Below are positions 37,917 through 47,364 of a stretch of DNA of 64,000 nucleotides, piece by piece. Numbering within the stretch: position 1 is the first letter of the stretch; each line of letters opens with the position of its first letter. The position numbers and the translations under genes were made by a program. The notes under the pieces are model-generated. The model saw nothing but the letters and a program-made list of their open reading frames with translations. It was not told the DNA's origin and did no database searches. Source of the DNA: Gluconobacter thailandicus F149-1 = NBRC 100600 (GTDB taxonomy: Bacteria; Pseudomonadota; Alphaproteobacteria; Acetobacterales; Acetobacteraceae); NCBI RefSeq assembly GCF_000964465.1, contig NZ_BANH01000002.1:52596-116595 (forward strand), read 5' to 3'.

Positions 37917-37972
37917 GAGCCAGGCGATCCTCTCGGTCGGGTAAGTTAAAATCTCTTCTCAGGAAACCGGGT

Positions 37973-38057
<85 letters not shown>

Positions 38058-38126
38058 TCAGCCCCGTCTCCGGGGTTCGTGTTACCGAACCTTGGAAGCG
38101 CGGCCTTTAGCGCATGACACGCTACT

Positions 38127-39596
38127 TCACAACAGGGAGGCCACCGGGTTTTTGCTTAAACCCGCCTCGAGAAGCTCCGTTGCACGGCTCCGGGCAGCTC
38201 CCATTGGGAGATCCAGATCCTCAGCCACAGGCCAACCGCCATGTTGTTTCGCGGCCTGTATTCCTGCTTCTCCATGCAGCCACACGCCCGCACAGCAGGC
38301 CTCCCAGACGTCCATCCCGGCCGCCATAAGAGTTGCGATGACACCAGTCAGTGTATCGCCCGACCCAGCGGTCGCCAGCGCGGATGTTGCATGGGCATTG
38401 ATGGCAATGCGCCCGTCAGGGGCAGCAATAATGGTATCAGGCCCCTTCATGACCATAACGGCATTGAGCTTTCGCGCGGCTGCGAGGGCTGCATCCGGCC
38501 GACTGCCCTCGACCGGGCCGAAAAGTTTTTTGAATTCGCCAATATGCGGCGTGATGGCTGCAACCCCCTTCAAACGGGAAAGGTCTTCAGCGCCCCACGC
38601 AAGCGCACCCGCATCTGCCAGAACGGTTCGATTGGCATCCAGAAGTGCGGGCAACGCGTCGGCTACTTCGTCAGGCGTCAACCCCGGCCCACAGATCCAG
38701 ACTTTTCGCCTCTGATCTTCCAGAAGAGATGACAACGGTCCGTCATCGATAATTAATCCGGGATCACCGAGTCGGTATGCTTCCGCCGCCTTACCTGCTG
38801 CAATCCTTACAAGCCCCGCTCCGGTCCGACGCGCAGCCTTTGCAGCCAACCGCGTCGCCCCAGGCATGACAGTGCCACCACACACACTCACAACGCCACG
38901 ACGGTACTTGTAATCTCCGTCCCCGGAAACAGGGAGTGTCCAGAGTCCAGGCCAGTTCAGGCTGATTTTCGGCGCAAGGCCCTGCCATGCCTCTGCGGGC
39001 ATGCCTATGTCTGCACAAACCAGTTCCCCGCACAGACCTTTACCCGGCTCAAGCAGATGTCCCGGACGGGGGCGAACAAACGTCACAGTCAGAGCACAGG
39101 ACTGTGCCTTCCCCATCACCGCTCCCGTCAGTCCGGAAATACCGCTTGGCATATCAACGGCAATCCGCAGCGGAACAGCCTGCAACACAGCCGCTACGTC
39201 CTCCTGAACGGGTCGCTTGAGACCGGAACCAAAAACGGCATCCACAACCATATCCGCCCCTTCAACAGAACGTACATCGAACGGTAGGACCGGACCTTCC
39301 CAGTGACTGGCAGCTTCATGGGCGGGACTTCCCTCTCGGGGAGCGGCCATTGCCACCACACGCACTGACCATCCCCACTGCGCAAGCAGGCGAGCAGCGA
39401 CATAACCATCCCCGCCATTATTTCCCGGACCGCACACCACTGCGACCCGGCAAGGGGCAAACCGCTTACGAATGGCGCGCGCCACAGCCCAGCCCGCGTT
39501 TTCCATCAGTTGCGAAACGGGAACCACAGCCGAGGCAGCACGATCCATCATATCGCTCTCTTGAGGGGTCAGCAGGGCGAGTGGGTATAAGGACAC
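38127..39596 (-). CDS. nnr: Bifunctional NAD(P)HX epimerase/dehydratase
   Basis: 489 residues. The N-terminal YjeF_N epimerase domain has LMENAGWAVARAI, VVCGPGNNGGDGYVAARLL and AVDMPSGISGLTGAVMG; the C-terminal ribokinase-like dehydratase domain has AKAARRTGAGLVRIA, ITPHIGEFKKL (His near the ADP site) and ATAGSGDTLTGVIATLMAAG. It repairs hydrated NADH and NADPH. It stands alone behind tRNA-Leu, divergent from the next gene. Confidence 0.95.
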   Translation of the reverse strand: MSLYPLALLTPQESDMMDRAASAVVPVSQLMENAGWAVARAIRKRFAPCRVAVVCGPGNNGGDGYVAARLLAQWGWSVRVVAMAAPREGSPAHEAASHWEGPVLPFDVRSVEGADMVVDAVFGSGLKRPVQEDVAAVLQAVPLRIAVDMPSGISGLTGAVMGKAQSCALTVTFVRPRPGHLLEPGKGLCGELVCADIGMPAEAWQGLAPKISLNWPGLWTLPVSGDGDYKYRRGVVSVCGGTVMPGATRLAAKAARRTGAGLVRIAAGKAAEAYRLGDPGLIIDDGPLSSLLEDQRRKVWICGPGLTPDEVADALPALLDANRTVLADAGALAWGAEDLSRLKGVAAITPHIGEFKKLFGPVEGSRPDAALAAARKLNAVMVMKGPDTIIAAPDGRIAINAHATSALATAGSGDTLTGVIATLMAAGMDVWEACCAGVWLHGEAGIQAAKQHGGWPVAEDLDLPMGAARSRATELLEAGLSKNPVASLL

Positions 39597-39754
39597 GACT
39601 CTGTTTCTCCTGAGGTCGTCACACTATTTACAGAAAGCAGAGACCACTTCCGCGTTCCCTATGGCGTTCAGACGATGGCCTCGGGTAACCTGGCGACGAT
39701 ATGTCAGGGATACTCCCTGCCCCGTCTTCACGCACTTGACCATGATGAGGATCA

Positions 39755-40207
39755 ATGACCGGTTCAATTGTCTGGAGCCTTGTGCTCGCAATCCACCTTC
39801 TCTGCATGACCTACTGGATCGGTGGCTCCATCTATTCCGCCCTGGTCGTCCGCTCCACGGTTGGCCTGCTCGATCCCGGGCCACGCGCATCCGTTCTGCT
39901 GCAAAACTATACCCGGTTCTTCAAGGGACTCTGGCAGGTTGTACCGTTTTCGCTGATCAGCGGCTGGGCGCTGGTGATCCACGAAGGCGGCTTTGGCGCC
40001 GTGAACTGGACGATCAATGCTATGCAGTTGATCGGTATCGCAATGGCGATCGTTTTCATTACGACAGCCCGCGGCCCTTTCCTGCGTGCAAGACGGGCGC
40101 TCCGCCCTCAGCCAGCCATTTTTGACAGCTTGCGGAACCGGACTGCTTTGATGGGAGGCCTTGGCCTTCTGAACATTCTGATTGCAGCCATGGCGCATGG
40201 CATGTGA
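39755..40207 (+). CDS. CopD-like four-helix integral membrane protein
   Basis: 150 residues with four predicted membrane helices (about 6-25, 60-78, 86-105 and 127-146). The first helix, IHLLCMTYWIGGSIY, recalls the His-containing first helix of CopD-family proteins, and the terminal His-Gly-Met is also notable. The role in metal or haem handling is inference. No operon partners. Confidence 0.6.
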   Translation: MTGSIVWSLVLAIHLLCMTYWIGGSIYSALVVRSTVGLLDPGPRASVLLQNYTRFFKGLWQVVPFSLISGWALVIHEGGFGAVNWTINAMQLIGIAMAIVFITTARGPFLRARRALRPQPAIFDSLRNRTALMGGLGLLNILIAAMAHGM

Positions 40208-40214
40208 TTGTGGT

Positions 40215-40245
40215 AGCGATATGGCGCTTCATGGGCTGTATCGCT
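40215..40245 (+). terminator. Possible terminator after the CopD-like gene
   Basis: AGCGATA / TATCGCT stem with a 17-nt loop, followed by TGCTTTTCC; weak T-tract. Confidence 0.35.
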
Positions 40246-40362
40246 TGCTTTTCCAGCGTTTAGCCGATAACGCACCACTTTAAAGTTGCGGGACACGTGC
40301 CCGCCCTCAACTCCGGCCCAGTCCATCAGGTCTGTGCCGTCAACGAGAGTCTCGAGAGTCAT

Positions 40363-42963
40363 TTGAGCGCGAAAACGACCTCCGGTCCTTCCAAGTCCCG
40401 TACCTCTGCCCCTGCAAAACGCGGCCGCCCGGCTGGCGTTCGTGCGAAGGCAACCAAGAATTCATCGACCGAAACAGAAAGCCCTGATGTGGCTGACTCC
40501 CAGCCGGTCGTTACAGAAAAAAAGACGCGAGGTCGTCGCCCTGCGGCTGCAAAGGCCGGGGCTGAAACGGCTATGCCGGTTCGCCGACGCGCCAAGGCCG
40601 CAGAAAAGACCGCTCCGGAAGTGGAAGCCGATTCTGTTGAGTCTGCTCCAGTGCGCCGTACGAGACGAACAAAAATCCAGGCAGACGATTCTACGGCTGA
40701 AACCGCTCTCCCGTCACGCCGCCGGACGCGCAAAGCCGACAGCGTTGCGGAAGACCTCCCCGAATCTGCTCCACAAGACATTGCTGAAGCGCCTACGCCC
40801 AAACGCCGGGGCCGTAAGCCCAAAGCTGCGCCCGTCGAATCCACAGCCGAAGAGAACGTTGCTCCAGCACCCAAGAAGCGTGGACGGAAACCGAAGGCAG
40901 CCGTTGAGGGTGCTCCGGCTATTGAAGAACCCGTAGCTGTTGAGCCCACCAAGCCACGCCGTGGTCGCAAACCAAAAGCGGCGGTTGAAGCCGTAGCAGC
41001 AGACGTTGCCCCCTCAGCGCCCAAGAAACGTGGACGGAAGCCTAAGGCGGCCGTTGAGGACACTCCGACTATTGAAGAACCCGTAGCTGTTGAGCCCCCC
41101 AAGCCACGCCGTGGTCGCAAACCAAAAGCAGCGGTTGAAGCCGTAGCAGCAGACGTCGCTCCCTCAGCGCCCAAGAAACGTGGACGGAAGCCAAAGCCTT
41201 CCCCTGAAGCCGCGCCAGTTGCGGAAGAATCACCTTCGGCTGCTGTGGCAAAACCTGACCTTTCAGCGACGCCTAAGCCACCCTCACGCCGTGGACGGCC
41301 GAGAAAAAATCCTCTTCCGGTTGAAGTGCCTGCAGAAGCACCTGTGACAGAAGTTGCAGCAATCGTGGAAGTCGAAACGAAAACGACAGAAGCACCAGTT
41401 GCGCCTGAAACGTCGGAGACTTCTGCCGATCAACCGCGCTTTGCGGATTTGGGTCTTGCAGAACCCATCATGCGGGCTATTCAGGAACTGGGCTACGAAC
41501 ACCCGACACCTATTCAGGCTCAGGCCATTCCTGAAGTTCTGAAAGGCCATGATGTGCTGGGCGTTGCCCAGACGGGCACCGGAAAGACGGCGTCCTTCAC
41601 CCTGCCAATGCTTGAGAAACTCTCAGGCTCCCGCGCTCGCGCAAGAATGCCGCGTTCGCTCATTCTGGAGCCAACGCGGGAACTTGCCCTGCAGGTTGCA
41701 GATAACTTCAAGCTCTATGGCAAGTATCTTCGCCTGACCCATGCGCTACTGATTGGTGGCGAAAGCATGGCTGAGCAAAGAGAAGTTCTGAATCGCGGCG
41801 TAGATGTCCTGATTGCTACGCCTGGTCGTCTTCTTGACCTGTTCGGCCGTGGTGGAATCCTCCTGACACAGACCAGCACCCTCGTCATCGACGAAGCTGA
41901 CCGTATGCTGGACATGGGCTTCATCCCTGACATTGAAAAAATTGTCAGTCTGCTGCCCAGAAATCGCCAGACACTCTTCTTCTCGGCAACGATGGCCCCT
42001 GAAATCCGCCGCCTCGCGGATGCGTTCCTGAGCAATCCGGTGCAGATCACAGTTTCGCGCCCCTCTTCCGTCGCAACCACGATTGAAGAAGGCCTGATTG
42101 TCGTCGAAGAAGACGAAAAGCGTCGTGCTCTCCGCAAGCTGCTGCGGTCCCAGGATGTTCAGAGCGCCATCGTGTTCTGCAATCGCAAGCGCGATGTGGA
42201 TATGCTTCAGCGCTACCTGACGAAACATGGTTTTGCGGCTGGTCATCTTCATGGCGATCTGGCGCAGTCATTGCGTTTCTCAACGCTGGATAGCTTTAAG
42301 TCTGGCGAACTGAAGATTTTGGTCTGCTCTGATGTCGCCGCACGCGGAATCGATATTGGCGGCCTGTCTCACGTTTTCAATTTCGATCTTCCGTTCAATG
42401 CTGAAGACTATGTGCACCGTATTGGCCGTACAGGCCGCGCAGGTAAGCACGGCCATGCATTCAGCATTGCCGGTCCCCGCGACCGCCGCCTGCTGGAAGC
42501 CATTGAGACGCTGACGGGTAAAGTCATTGCGCGCCTTGAATTCCCGGAAATTCATTCCGTGGATTGGGCTCAGGAAGACGAAAACGGTCGCCCGATCATG
42601 GCACCGAAACAGGCTCTTCCCGCACAGCAGACCGCTCCTGCCGAATCGACTAATGAAGACGAATCAGAAGGACAGCGCAGAAAGCGTCGTCGCGGGGGAC
42701 GAAAGCGGAACCGCAACGGTCGTGACGATGCTACGGAAACAGGTGTTACCATCATTGAGGAAACATCAGCTCTCCAGCCCGTTCAGGACCGCAAGTCTGT
42801 TGAACTTGCACCTGCCTTCGAAAACGATGCTCCGAAGACGGGATTTGGTGGAGACACCCCCGCCTTCATGCTGGTTCCCCGTCGACGCCGGATGGTAGTT
42901 TCTGGAGAGACCGATCTGACGCTCCCTGTTCAGCACGATGCACGTCATTACGGTGATGAATAA
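40363..42963 (+). CDS. DEAD-box RNA helicase with a long basic, repeat-rich N-terminus
   Basis: 866 residues from TTG 40363 (GAGAG just upstream); a GTG at 40297 would add 22. Residues 1 to about 335 are a disordered Lys/Arg/Pro/Ala region with repeated RGRKPK AT-hook-like blocks. The helicase core follows: Q motif YEHPTPIQAQAIP, Walker A AQTGTGKT, PTRELALQV, DEADRMLDMGF, FFSATM, and HRIGRTGRAGK. The core resembles RhlE. A basic C-terminal tail (RRKRRRGGRKRNRNGRDD) probably binds RNA. It likely remodels structured RNA (ribosome assembly or decay). Its stop overlaps the next gene, a 23S rRNA-type methyltransferase, which fits a ribosome role. Confidence 0.92.
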   Translation: MSAKTTSGPSKSRTSAPAKRGRPAGVRAKATKNSSTETESPDVADSQPVVTEKKTRGRRPAAAKAGAETAMPVRRRAKAAEKTAPEVEADSVESAPVRRTRRTKIQADDSTAETALPSRRRTRKADSVAEDLPESAPQDIAEAPTPKRRGRKPKAAPVESTAEENVAPAPKKRGRKPKAAVEGAPAIEEPVAVEPTKPRRGRKPKAAVEAVAADVAPSAPKKRGRKPKAAVEDTPTIEEPVAVEPPKPRRGRKPKAAVEAVAADVAPSAPKKRGRKPKPSPEAAPVAEESPSAAVAKPDLSATPKPPSRRGRPRKNPLPVEVPAEAPVTEVAAIVEVETKTTEAPVAPETSETSADQPRFADLGLAEPIMRAIQELGYEHPTPIQAQAIPEVLKGHDVLGVAQTGTGKTASFTLPMLEKLSGSRARARMPRSLILEPTRELALQVADNFKLYGKYLRLTHALLIGGESMAEQREVLNRGVDVLIATPGRLLDLFGRGGILLTQTSTLVIDEADRMLDMGFIPDIEKIVSLLPRNRQTLFFSATMAPEIRRLADAFLSNPVQITVSRPSSVATTIEEGLIVVEEDEKRRALRKLLRSQDVQSAIVFCNRKRDVDMLQRYLTKHGFAAGHLHGDLAQSLRFSTLDSFKSGELKILVCSDVAARGIDIGGLSHVFNFDLPFNAEDYVHRIGRTGRAGKHGHAFSIAGPRDRRLLEAIETLTGKVIARLEFPEIHSVDWAQEDENGRPIMAPKQALPAQQTAPAESTNEDESEGQRRKRRRGGRKRNRNGRDDATETGVTIIEETSALQPVQDRKSVELAPAFENDAPKTGFGGDTPAFMLVPRRRRMVVSGETDLTLPVQHDARHYGDE
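40871..41194 (+). repeat. 150-bp tandem repeat inside the helicase gene
   Basis: Units begin at 40871, 41021 and 41171 (period 150 bp, 50 codons): two full copies and a short third. Each encodes PKKRGRKPKAAVE... and PRRGRKPKAAVE... blocks. Copies differ at only scattered bases, so the duplication looks recent. Confidence 0.85.
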
Positions 42964-44281
42964 CCCGGGAACCGGAGCTTTTCCCCTCCGGATTGAAGGT
43001 CTCGGCGCCGCAGGTGACGGCTTCGCCCGTTATGATGGGCATGTTCTTTTTCTTCCTGGCACATTGCCAGGAGAAGAGGTGCTTGCTCGTTTTTCAGGAA
43101 CTCGCCCTGAACTGATTGAAGTTACGAGCCCTTCACCAGACCGCGTCACGCCACCATGCAGCCTCTTCGGTGAGTGTGGTGGATGTGCGATTCAGGAAAT
43201 GTCGCTCCCTGCTTTGCTGGAGTGGAAGACAGCCCGCGTTTCTGCTGCTCTGGATGCAGCAGGATTCGAGAATATTGCTCTTCCCAAGCAGTACCAGACA
43301 GCGCCTTACACTCGTCGACGGATGGATCTCGCGGTTCAACGTATTCCTGGCGGGATTATTCTTGGGCTGCATCGCCGGAACGGTGACCCCGTCGATATGA
43401 CGGAATGCCACCTGCTCCACCCAGAGCTCTTTGCGCTTCTCTCTCCCCTGCGAGAGGTTCTGGGAACACTAGGTGCGCTGACCGGACGGGGCAGCCTGGT
43501 TCTGAACCTACTGGATAGTGGGCCAGACCTGACATTGTCGACACCTGCAGAACTGACGAGCGTTGATCGCAGCAAGCTGGCGGCATTTGGTCGAGAGCAC
43601 AAACTGCCAAGAATTTCATGGCAGAACCCAAAAGATCGCTCGATTGAAACAGTTTCTCAGACAAAACCTGTCAAGGAACGCTTCGGGGACGTGGAAACAT
43701 CGCCGCCACCTGCGGCTTTTCTTCAGGCGACTCGCGATGCTGAAAACGCAATCGTCCAAGCTGCTGTCGAAGGACTTCCTTCCCTCAACAAGAAAGACAT
43801 CACCGTAGAGCTTTTTGCCGGATGCGGAACGCTCACGTTCCCGCTTTCTGAAAAAGGGCGTGTGCTGGCATATGAAGGTGAACTGGCTGCGGCCAATTGC
43901 CTGAAATCCGCAGCAGGTGGTCGACGTGTTGAAGGTTACCAGCGCGATCTGATGCGCCAGCCCCTTCTTCCGCATGACCTGAAATCAACGCGTGTTGTCG
44001 TTCTGGACCCGCCTTATGCAGGCGCTGGAGCACAGACAATGCCTCTCGCCAAGTCTGGCGTGAAGGACATTGTCTATATCAGTTGCAATCCAGCAGCCCT
44101 GGAAAAGGACGGGCGCGCTCTGAGAGAAGCCGGATATTCCCTGCTGAACTGGACTGTTGTGGACCAATTCCTATGGTCCACAGAAGTAGAGACGGTTCTG
44201 GTGTTTTCACGTGACCCTAAACGGATCAAACGTGAAAACTCTCGCCGCAACCACAGCGCCCCTTCTCATTTGGATTCCTGA
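42956..44281 (+). CDS. TrmA/RlmD-family uracil-5 RNA methyltransferase
   Basis: 441 residues. A TRAM-like N-terminus, an iron-sulfur motif C-x6-C-x2-C (PCSLFGECGGCAIQ, about residues 64-77), the substrate Q-motif FLQATRDAEN, SAM-binding VELFAGCGTLTFPL, DPPYAGAG and the catalytic Cys in YISCNPAAL. The cluster ligands suggest an RlmD/RlmC-like 23S rRNA methyltransferase; the exact uridine cannot be read from sequence. I prefer ATG 42956 (overlaps the helicase stop by 8 bp) over ATG 42938. The 3' end overlaps sufA, on the other strand, by 56 bp. Confidence 0.88.
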   Translation: MNNPGTGAFPLRIEGLGAAGDGFARYDGHVLFLPGTLPGEEVLARFSGTRPELIEVTSPSPDRVTPPCSLFGECGGCAIQEMSLPALLEWKTARVSAALDAAGFENIALPKQYQTAPYTRRRMDLAVQRIPGGIILGLHRRNGDPVDMTECHLLHPELFALLSPLREVLGTLGALTGRGSLVLNLLDSGPDLTLSTPAELTSVDRSKLAAFGREHKLPRISWQNPKDRSIETVSQTKPVKERFGDVETSPPPAAFLQATRDAENAIVQAAVEGLPSLNKKDITVELFAGCGTLTFPLSEKGRVLAYEGELAAANCLKSAAGGRRVEGYQRDLMRQPLLPHDLKSTRVVVLDPPYAGAGAQTMPLAKSGVKDIVYISCNPAALEKDGRALREAGYSLLNWTVVDQFLWSTEVETVLVFSRDPKRIKRENSRRNHSAPSHLDS

Positions 44282-44582
44282 ACGTAAACCCGGCTTCGAG
44301 GTCCTTGACCTCGTAGTCCATCACCGTTCCGGTCAGAAACAGCGTAGCCTTGCGATCCACCAGCAGGGTTACGCCCTGATCTTCTACACGCTCGTCAGTA
44401 TCGGCCGGTTCTTTCACGAAATTCATTTCGTAGGACAGGCCTGAACAGCCCCGTGTCCCTACTCCGATCCGTAAAAGCTCTCCTTGATGAGCTCCGGCAT
44501 AGAGGACACGCAATCTTTCCGCAGCCCGTTCAGATACCGTCATGAGCGCCGGAAGCGGTCGCCGTGTCAGAGTTTCGGACAT
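44226..44582 (-). CDS. sufA: A-type iron-sulfur carrier (SufA/IscA/HesB family)
   Basis: 118 residues. The A-type signature Cys residues are present: GTRGCSGLSYEM (about residue 46) and the C-terminal pair GRCGCGESF. It accepts clusters from SufBCD and passes them to target proteins. Last gene of the suf operon, 18 nt after sufT, with AAAGGG 8 nt before its ATG. Convergent 56-bp overlap with the methyltransferase gene. Confidence 0.92.
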   Translation of the reverse strand: MSETLTRRPLPALMTVSERAAERLRVLYAGAHQGELLRIGVGTRGCSGLSYEMNFVKEPADTDERVEDQGVTLLVDRKATLFLTGTVMDYEVKDLEAGFTFRNPNEKGRCGCGESFHV

Positions 44583-44600
44583 GGTTTTTGCCCTTTCAGA

Positions 44601-44966
44601 TCAGAACATATTGAGCGCAAGACGCGCATCATCACTCATGCGACTCATATCCCAAGGCGGATCCCAAACGATTTCCACCGTGGCATTCGTCACGTTCGGC
44701 ACTTTTGAAATGGCATCACGCACCATTTCCGGAAGTTCCTGAGCGCTCGGACAATTGGGCGCAGTCAAGGTCATTTCTACATTGACCCGGCCATCATCGT
44801 GCAAATCGATGGCATAGATCAGGCCCAGTTCGTAGATATTGACCGGGATTTCTGGGTCATAGACCGTGGCAATAGCCGCAATAACAGCATCCTGATCCGG
44901 AGTTGTTCCGTCAGGTGCAGGTACGGCCGTTTCTTCAACTGGATTTTCGGTCATGGCTTCACTCAT
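44601..44966 (-). CDS. sufT: SufT-type (MIP18/DUF59) Fe-S assembly protein
   Basis: 121 residues. The DUF59 core YDPEIPVNIYELGLIY and TAPNCPSAQELPEMV (with the conserved Cys) is plain, ending in VWDPPWDMSRMSDDAR. SufT proteins help mature Fe-S proteins under high demand. Its start overlaps the sufS stop by 4 bp. Confidence 0.92.
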   Translation of the reverse strand: MSEAMTENPVEETAVPAPDGTTPDQDAVIAAIATVYDPEIPVNIYELGLIYAIDLHDDGRVNVEMTLTAPNCPSAQELPEMVRDAISKVPNVTNATVEIVWDPPWDMSRMSDDARLALNMF

Positions 44967-46174
44967 GTGAGCATCATCCGGGCTCGTTCAAGGCCTGTCA
45001 GCAGAACGTCAATCTCATCCTGCGTTGTATAAATGCCAAAACTGGCGCGCGCAGTAGCATGAAGACCGAGGCGACGGATCAGCGGCTCCGCACAATGTTG
45101 ACCCGCCCGAATGGCAATTCCCAGTTGGTCCAGCAGTGTCGCCAGATCATGCGGATGCGCTCCGTCCATAGTGAATGACAGAACACCTCCCCGAACTTCC
45201 GGTGCCCCAAGAACCGTAAGCCCTTCCACTTCACCTAACCGCCGCTCAGCATAAGCAGTCAGTTCAGTTTCATGGTGAGAAATGGCGTCGTAACCAATGT
45301 CTTCAACAAATTCGATCGCTGCCTTGAGGCCAATCGTTTCCAGAATGGCAGGCGTACCAGCCTCGAATTTATGCGGAACACTCGCCCAGGTTGCACGCTC
45401 GAAAGAAACGTTCTGGATCATCTCTCCACCGCCCAAAAAAGGCGGCATAACATTAAGAAGCTCTCGCCTACCCCACAGCACCCCGATGCCCGTGGGCCCG
45501 TAGAGCTTATGCCCCGTGAAGGTAAAGAAGTCGGCTCCGATGTCTTGCACGTCGATCTTGCGATGCACCACCGATTGCGATCCATCAAACAGAATTCGAG
45601 CGCCATGAGCGTGAGCAATTTCCGCCAGCTTTTTCGCTGGCGTGACTGTCCCCAGCACATTGGACATGTGCGTAATGGAAACCAGAGCCACATTGCCGTC
45701 TTCCAGAAGCGCTTCATAAGCTTCCAGATCAAGGTCTCCGTTCTCCGCCATAGGCGCAACGCGGAGTTCGATCCCTGCGCGATCGCGCAGCATCAGCCAG
45801 GGAACAATATTGGCATGATGCTCCAGCTCAGAAATCAGGACGACCTGCCCAGGCTTCAAGAGTGAACCGAGACTATGGGCCACCAGATTGATGGCTTCGG
45901 TGCTGTTTCGCGTGAAAACGACTTCATGCCGATCCGGCGCATTCAGAAGCCGTACGACCGTATCACGCGTGCTTTCATAGGCTTCCGTCGTGCGCTCGCT
46001 CATCCAGTGAAGGCCACGATGGATATTGGCGTACTGATGATACGCCGCATCACGCATGGCCTCGATCACGCGCTCAGGCTTCTGCGCTGAAGCGGCAGTG
46101 TCGAGAAATACGAGCGGGCGTCCATGCACCTGCTCGGCCAGAATCGGAAACTGCGAACGCACCGCCGGGGTCAT
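44963..46174 (-). CDS. sufS: Cysteine desulfurase SufS
   Basis: 403 residues, class V aminotransferase fold. PLP Lys in FTGHKLYGPTGIG (about residue 223) and the catalytic Cys in AGQHCAEPLIRRLG (about 361). It supplies sulfur for cluster assembly. No sufE or sufU is in the operon, so the sulfur acceptor is unseen here. Overlaps sufD and sufT by 4 bp each. Confidence 0.96.
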   Translation of the reverse strand: MTPAVRSQFPILAEQVHGRPLVFLDTAASAQKPERVIEAMRDAAYHQYANIHRGLHWMSERTTEAYESTRDTVVRLLNAPDRHEVVFTRNSTEAINLVAHSLGSLLKPGQVVLISELEHHANIVPWLMLRDRAGIELRVAPMAENGDLDLEAYEALLEDGNVALVSITHMSNVLGTVTPAKKLAEIAHAHGARILFDGSQSVVHRKIDVQDIGADFFTFTGHKLYGPTGIGVLWGRRELLNVMPPFLGGGEMIQNVSFERATWASVPHKFEAGTPAILETIGLKAAIEFVEDIGYDAISHHETELTAYAERRLGEVEGLTVLGAPEVRGGVLSFTMDGAHPHDLATLLDQLGIAIRAGQHCAEPLIRRLGLHATARASFGIYTTQDEIDVLLTGLERARMMLT

Positions 46175-47364
46175 GCGCGGATGCTCCTTTGCAGCAGATC
46201 ACGCAAGATTTCATCCGTCACCAGATCCAATGCATCCAGCAAAAAGGCCCGGACCAGAATGTCGCGTGCTTCAGCTTCCGGAATACCGCGAGACCGCAGA
46301 TAAAAAAGCTGCTCGTCGTCCAGTGCCCCCACCGTTGCGCCGTGGCTGCACTTTACGTCATCCGCGTAGATTTCCAGCTCAGGCTTACTGTTGATCTGTG
46401 CCTTCTCTGAAAGAAGAAGCGCCTGATTCATCTGGTAGCCATCAGTCTTCTGAGCAATCCGATCCACGAGGATCTTGCCCTGGAATACGCCCTGCCCGTT
46501 TTCGGACAACACGGTCTTGACTGTCTGACGCGATCCGCAATCCGGCGCAGCGTGATGAATCATCGACGTCAGATCGTTCAGGCGGTTGCCATCGACGATC
46601 TGAATCCCATTCACATGCACCTGCGCATGAGGTGCGTTAAGAGTCGAAACAACCTCATGACGCGCCAGTTCGCCACCATGGTTCAGCGTGAAACTGTCGT
46701 AGTTGCCACCAGCGTCCACAGAAGCCGCGATGATGGCAAGATGCCCTGCCGTCTGACTGTCCTGTTGCAGCTTAACGTGCGTTAACCGCGCGCCCTTACC
46801 CACGACAATGTCAAAGCGCGGATTAGCGACATAGCGTCCTTCTCCCGCATTGAGATCGTAGAGTGTCAGGGATGCGCCTTCTTCGAGCACGATCCGATGC
46901 CGGAGATGCGTGGAAACAGCATCCCCTGACGTCAAGGACGCCAGTGTCAGCATCCCGGCATCCGTGCCTGCAGCCACCCGGACAGACAGTCCATCCTGCG
47001 CCAGGGCAGCATTCAGCACCGCCGAGAAACGGTCTTCAATCGGGTCCACTGGTTCTGCTGCGCTTACCAAGATACTCTCAGAGAGGCTATCAAGTACATC
47101 GAACTTACGACCATTAGCGAAAACCACACGGCTTCCAGCTTCCGGAAGTGGAAGATCAGCAAGCAAAGCCTGCACCTGTGCGTCCGAAAGAGCGGGAGCC
47201 TCAGCCCAGACTGTGTCGGCAAATGCGCGCAGCGGCGTATAACGCCACGCCTCAGCACGACGCGTCGGAATACCCATGGCTGCCAGCGCTGTTCCGTGCC
47301 CTGCGGCACGCCCGACAAAAGCCTCCAGTCCTGGAGAGGTCTGAACCGTCGTCTCTACGCTCAC
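46171..47364 (-). CDS. sufD: Fe-S cluster scaffold subunit SufD
   Basis: 397 residues with the right-handed beta-helix pattern of SufB/SufD and the C-terminal block DDVKCSHGATVGALDDEQLFYLRSRGI, where the SufD His of the cluster-forming interface lies. Partners SufB and SufC in the SufBC2D scaffold. Four-base overlaps with sufC and sufS indicate coupled translation. Confidence 0.94.
   Translation of the reverse strand: MSVETTVQTSPGLEAFVGRAAGHGTALAAMGIPTRRAEAWRYTPLRAFADTVWAEAPALSDAQVQALLADLPLPEAGSRVVFANGRKFDVLDSLSESILVSAAEPVDPIEDRFSAVLNAALAQDGLSVRVAAGTDAGMLTLASLTSGDAVSTHLRHRIVLEEGASLTLYDLNAGEGRYVANPRFDIVVGKGARLTHVKLQQDSQTAGHLAIIAASVDAGGNYDSFTLNHGGELARHEVVSTLNAPHAQVHVNGIQIVDGNRLNDLTSMIHHAAPDCGSRQTVKTVLSENGQGVFQGKILVDRIAQKTDGYQMNQALLLSEKAQINSKPELEIYADDVKCSHGATVGALDDEQLFYLRSRGIPEAEARDILVRAFLLDALDLVTDEILRDLLQRSIRA

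Noticed and set aside
40871..41194. CRISPR-like repeat array
   Set aside because: The repeats are 150 bp, contiguous and in frame within the helicase gene; there are no unique spacers.
42938..42955. Earlier ATG for the rRNA methyltransferase
   Set aside because: It adds six residues overlapping the helicase without a ribosome binding site; 42956 is the more compact coupled start, though not proven.
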